From the NCBI GenBank assembly GCA_937951395.1, contig CALFBV010000202.1, positions 1-20,419 of the forward strand: a stretch of 20,419 bases of DNA, read 5' to 3'. Shown here in pieces: positions 19,164 to 20,419 of this stretch. Each line of letters starts with the position of its first letter. Within the stretch, counting starts at the first letter, position 1. This DNA is from an uncultured Rubritalea sp. (GTDB taxonomy: Bacteria; Verrucomicrobiota; Verrucomicrobiia; Verrucomicrobiales; Akkermansiaceae). A program made the position numbers and the translations under genes. Under the pieces are notes generated by a model. It was not told where the DNA came from. It made no database searches and saw only the letters and a list, made by a program, of their open reading frames with translations.

Positions 19164-20419
19164 TTATTGGAAGCCTAACAGCTTACCGATTTGGAACACG
19201 CTCAGTGCTGCTACGTATGCAAAGGCACTCATTCCTACTAGCTGGCAAATCGCCCATTTCTTAGAATTTAGTTCGCGCATTACTACCACCGTTGTTGGTA
19301 AACATTGGAGCGCGTAGATGAAGAATATGAGTAGACTCAGGATAGTCAATGGAGTGTAGATCTTCTCGCCAGTATCTGGCCATGTAGATGCGGCTAATTT
19401 ATCACGCAGGCTCTGCCCCATCGCGTCTTCATCATCGTCTTCCTCGATGGAGTAGGTGATCATCAGATTACTTACGAAAACCTCACGCGCAGCGAACGAT
19501 GCGATCACTGCTGTGCCCATGCGCCAATCGTATCCGAGCGGCTTCACCACAGGCTCTATCGCCTTCCCCGCCATACCCATGTATGACTCCTCTAGCGCAA
19601 GCGCACCGTCCCCAGCGGCAGGACTTCCTTCCGCCGGCTTAGGGTAAGTTTGCAACGCCCAAAGTAGAATTGTCAGCCCTAGAATCACTGTTCCAGCGCG
19701 CTTCAAAAATGCCCACGCCCTAGATGCTACCTGCCGTATTAAATAACCAAGCTGAGGGGCTCTATAACAAGGCAGCTCTAACAGGAAATGGCTAGCTTCT
19801 TTATCTGCAGGGATGCGCGTTCGGAGAATTCTCGCAGCAATGAACGCGGTGATGATTCCCACCGAATAAATCCCTAACATCATCAATGCTTTATTTAAAA
19901 AACTCACCCCTGGAAGCAGTAATAAAATCAATGTGGTGTAAACTGGAATCCTCGCGGCACAGCTCATCCATGGCGCGATCAAGATGGTGATAAATCTCTC
20001 CCTAGCACTTGGGATAGTCCGTGTCGCCATGATCCCAGGGATCGCACAAGCATGCGAACTGAGCAGTGGAAGAAATGCTCTTCCACTCAAGCCAACTTTA
20101 GTCATCACGCCATCCATCAAGTAGGCAGCACGGCTCATGTAGCCAGTCGTCTCCATCAGGCCGATGAAGAAAAATAGTATCATAATTTGCGGTAAAAAGA
20201 TCACCGTTCCACCAAGTCCAGCAATCACTCCATCCACGATCAAACTCCTCAAATCCCCTTCCGGCATTATCCCGTTCACCCAGTCCCCAATAGCACTAAA
20301 CGCATTTTCCACCATTCCCATCGGAGCCTCAGACAAGGCAAAAATTGACCAAAATACAGTCAGCATGATCACGATAAAGCTTATCCAACCAGTAATCGGG
20401 TGGAGGAACCAATTATCCA
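19164..20419 (-). CDS. feoB: Ferrous iron transporter FeoB (membrane part; N-terminus outside window)
   Basis: FeoB moves Fe2+ across the inner membrane using an N-terminal G domain. Only the C-terminal 418 or so codons are here; the frame is open through base 20419, so the G domain and spacer lie outside. The visible part starts in the first membrane segment (NWFLHPITGW, then a hydrophobic helix). It includes the first Gate segment with HACAIPGIMATRTIP and SCAARIPVY, which bear the conserved Cys residues of the translocation path, and the second Gate region near FAAREVFVSNL. It ends in helices before LLGFQ. An in-frame GTG at 20372 is not the start, since family similarity continues upstream. 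An acidic run (EEDDDEDAMG) sits in the last large loop. It is followed by the Cys-rich peptide gene seven bases later. Confidence 0.95.
   Translation of the reverse strand, partial: DNWFLHPITGWISFIVIMLTVFWSIFALSEAPMGMVENAFSAIGDWVNGIMPEGDLRSLIVDGVIAGLGGTVIFLPQIMILFFFIGLMETTGYMSRAAYLMDGVMTKVGLSGRAFLPLLSSHACAIPGIMATRTIPSARERFITILIAPWMSCAARIPVYTTLILLLLPGVSFLNKALMMLGIYSVGIITAFIAARILRTRIPADKEASHFLLELPCYRAPQLGYLIRQVASRAWAFLKRAGTVILGLTILLWALQTYPKPAEGSPAAGDGALALEESYMGMAGKAIEPVVKPLGYDWRMGTAVIASFAAREVFVSNLMITYSIEEDDDEDAMGQSLRDKLAASTWPDTGEKIYTPLTILSLLIFFIYALQCLPTTVVVMRELNSKKWAICQLVGMSAFAYVAALSVFQIGKLLGFQ

Overview
The window most likely comes from a member of the Verrucomicrobiota, in or near the order Verrucomicrobiales (the Akkermansia/Rubritalea side). 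The main reason is a five-gene block at 8577-15975 whose order and protein features match the Amuc_1098-Amuc_1102 locus of Akkermansia muciniphila. This includes a clear relative of Amuc_1100, the outer-membrane-associated protein known for host signalling. Base composition looks moderate, apparently below 50% GC by eye (not computed). Few genes carry a recognisable Shine-Dalgarno sequence.

Layout. On the minus strand, reading right to left: the five-gene pilus-assembly-like block (15975 down to 8577), a strong intrinsic terminator (8511-8546), a fused coaE-rho gene, rnd (RNase D), gyrB, and gyrA, which runs off the left edge close to its C-terminus. On the plus strand: proS (archaeal/eukaryotic-type prolyl-tRNA synthetase), a short solitary OppF-like ABC ATPase, and a small secreted-protein gene broken by an in-frame TAA. 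At the right edge, back on the minus strand, lies the membrane half of FeoB, followed by a 46-residue FeoB-associated Cys-rich membrane peptide.

How the genes work together. The central block can be read as a diverged pilMNOPQ operon. It has a PilM actin-like protein fused to a PilN-like membrane and periplasmic part, a PilO-like protein (Amuc_1100 type), a single-pass protein in the PilP position (Amuc_1099 type), a TPR-bearing secretin (Amuc_1098 type), and at the front a small exported protein (Amuc_1102 type). No pilin, prepilin peptidase or motor ATPase lies in the window. The block therefore encodes the inner-membrane alignment platform plus the outer-membrane gate, and its substrate is unknown. 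rnd, coaE-rho and gyrBA are housekeeping. feoB and the Cys-rich peptide make a ferrous iron uptake unit.

The strongest points for a second look are the obligate CoaE-Rho fusion, the PilM-PilN fusion with a built-in INLLP-like motif, the shared N-terminal signature of the Amuc_1099- and Amuc_1100-type proteins, and the interrupted small secreted protein.
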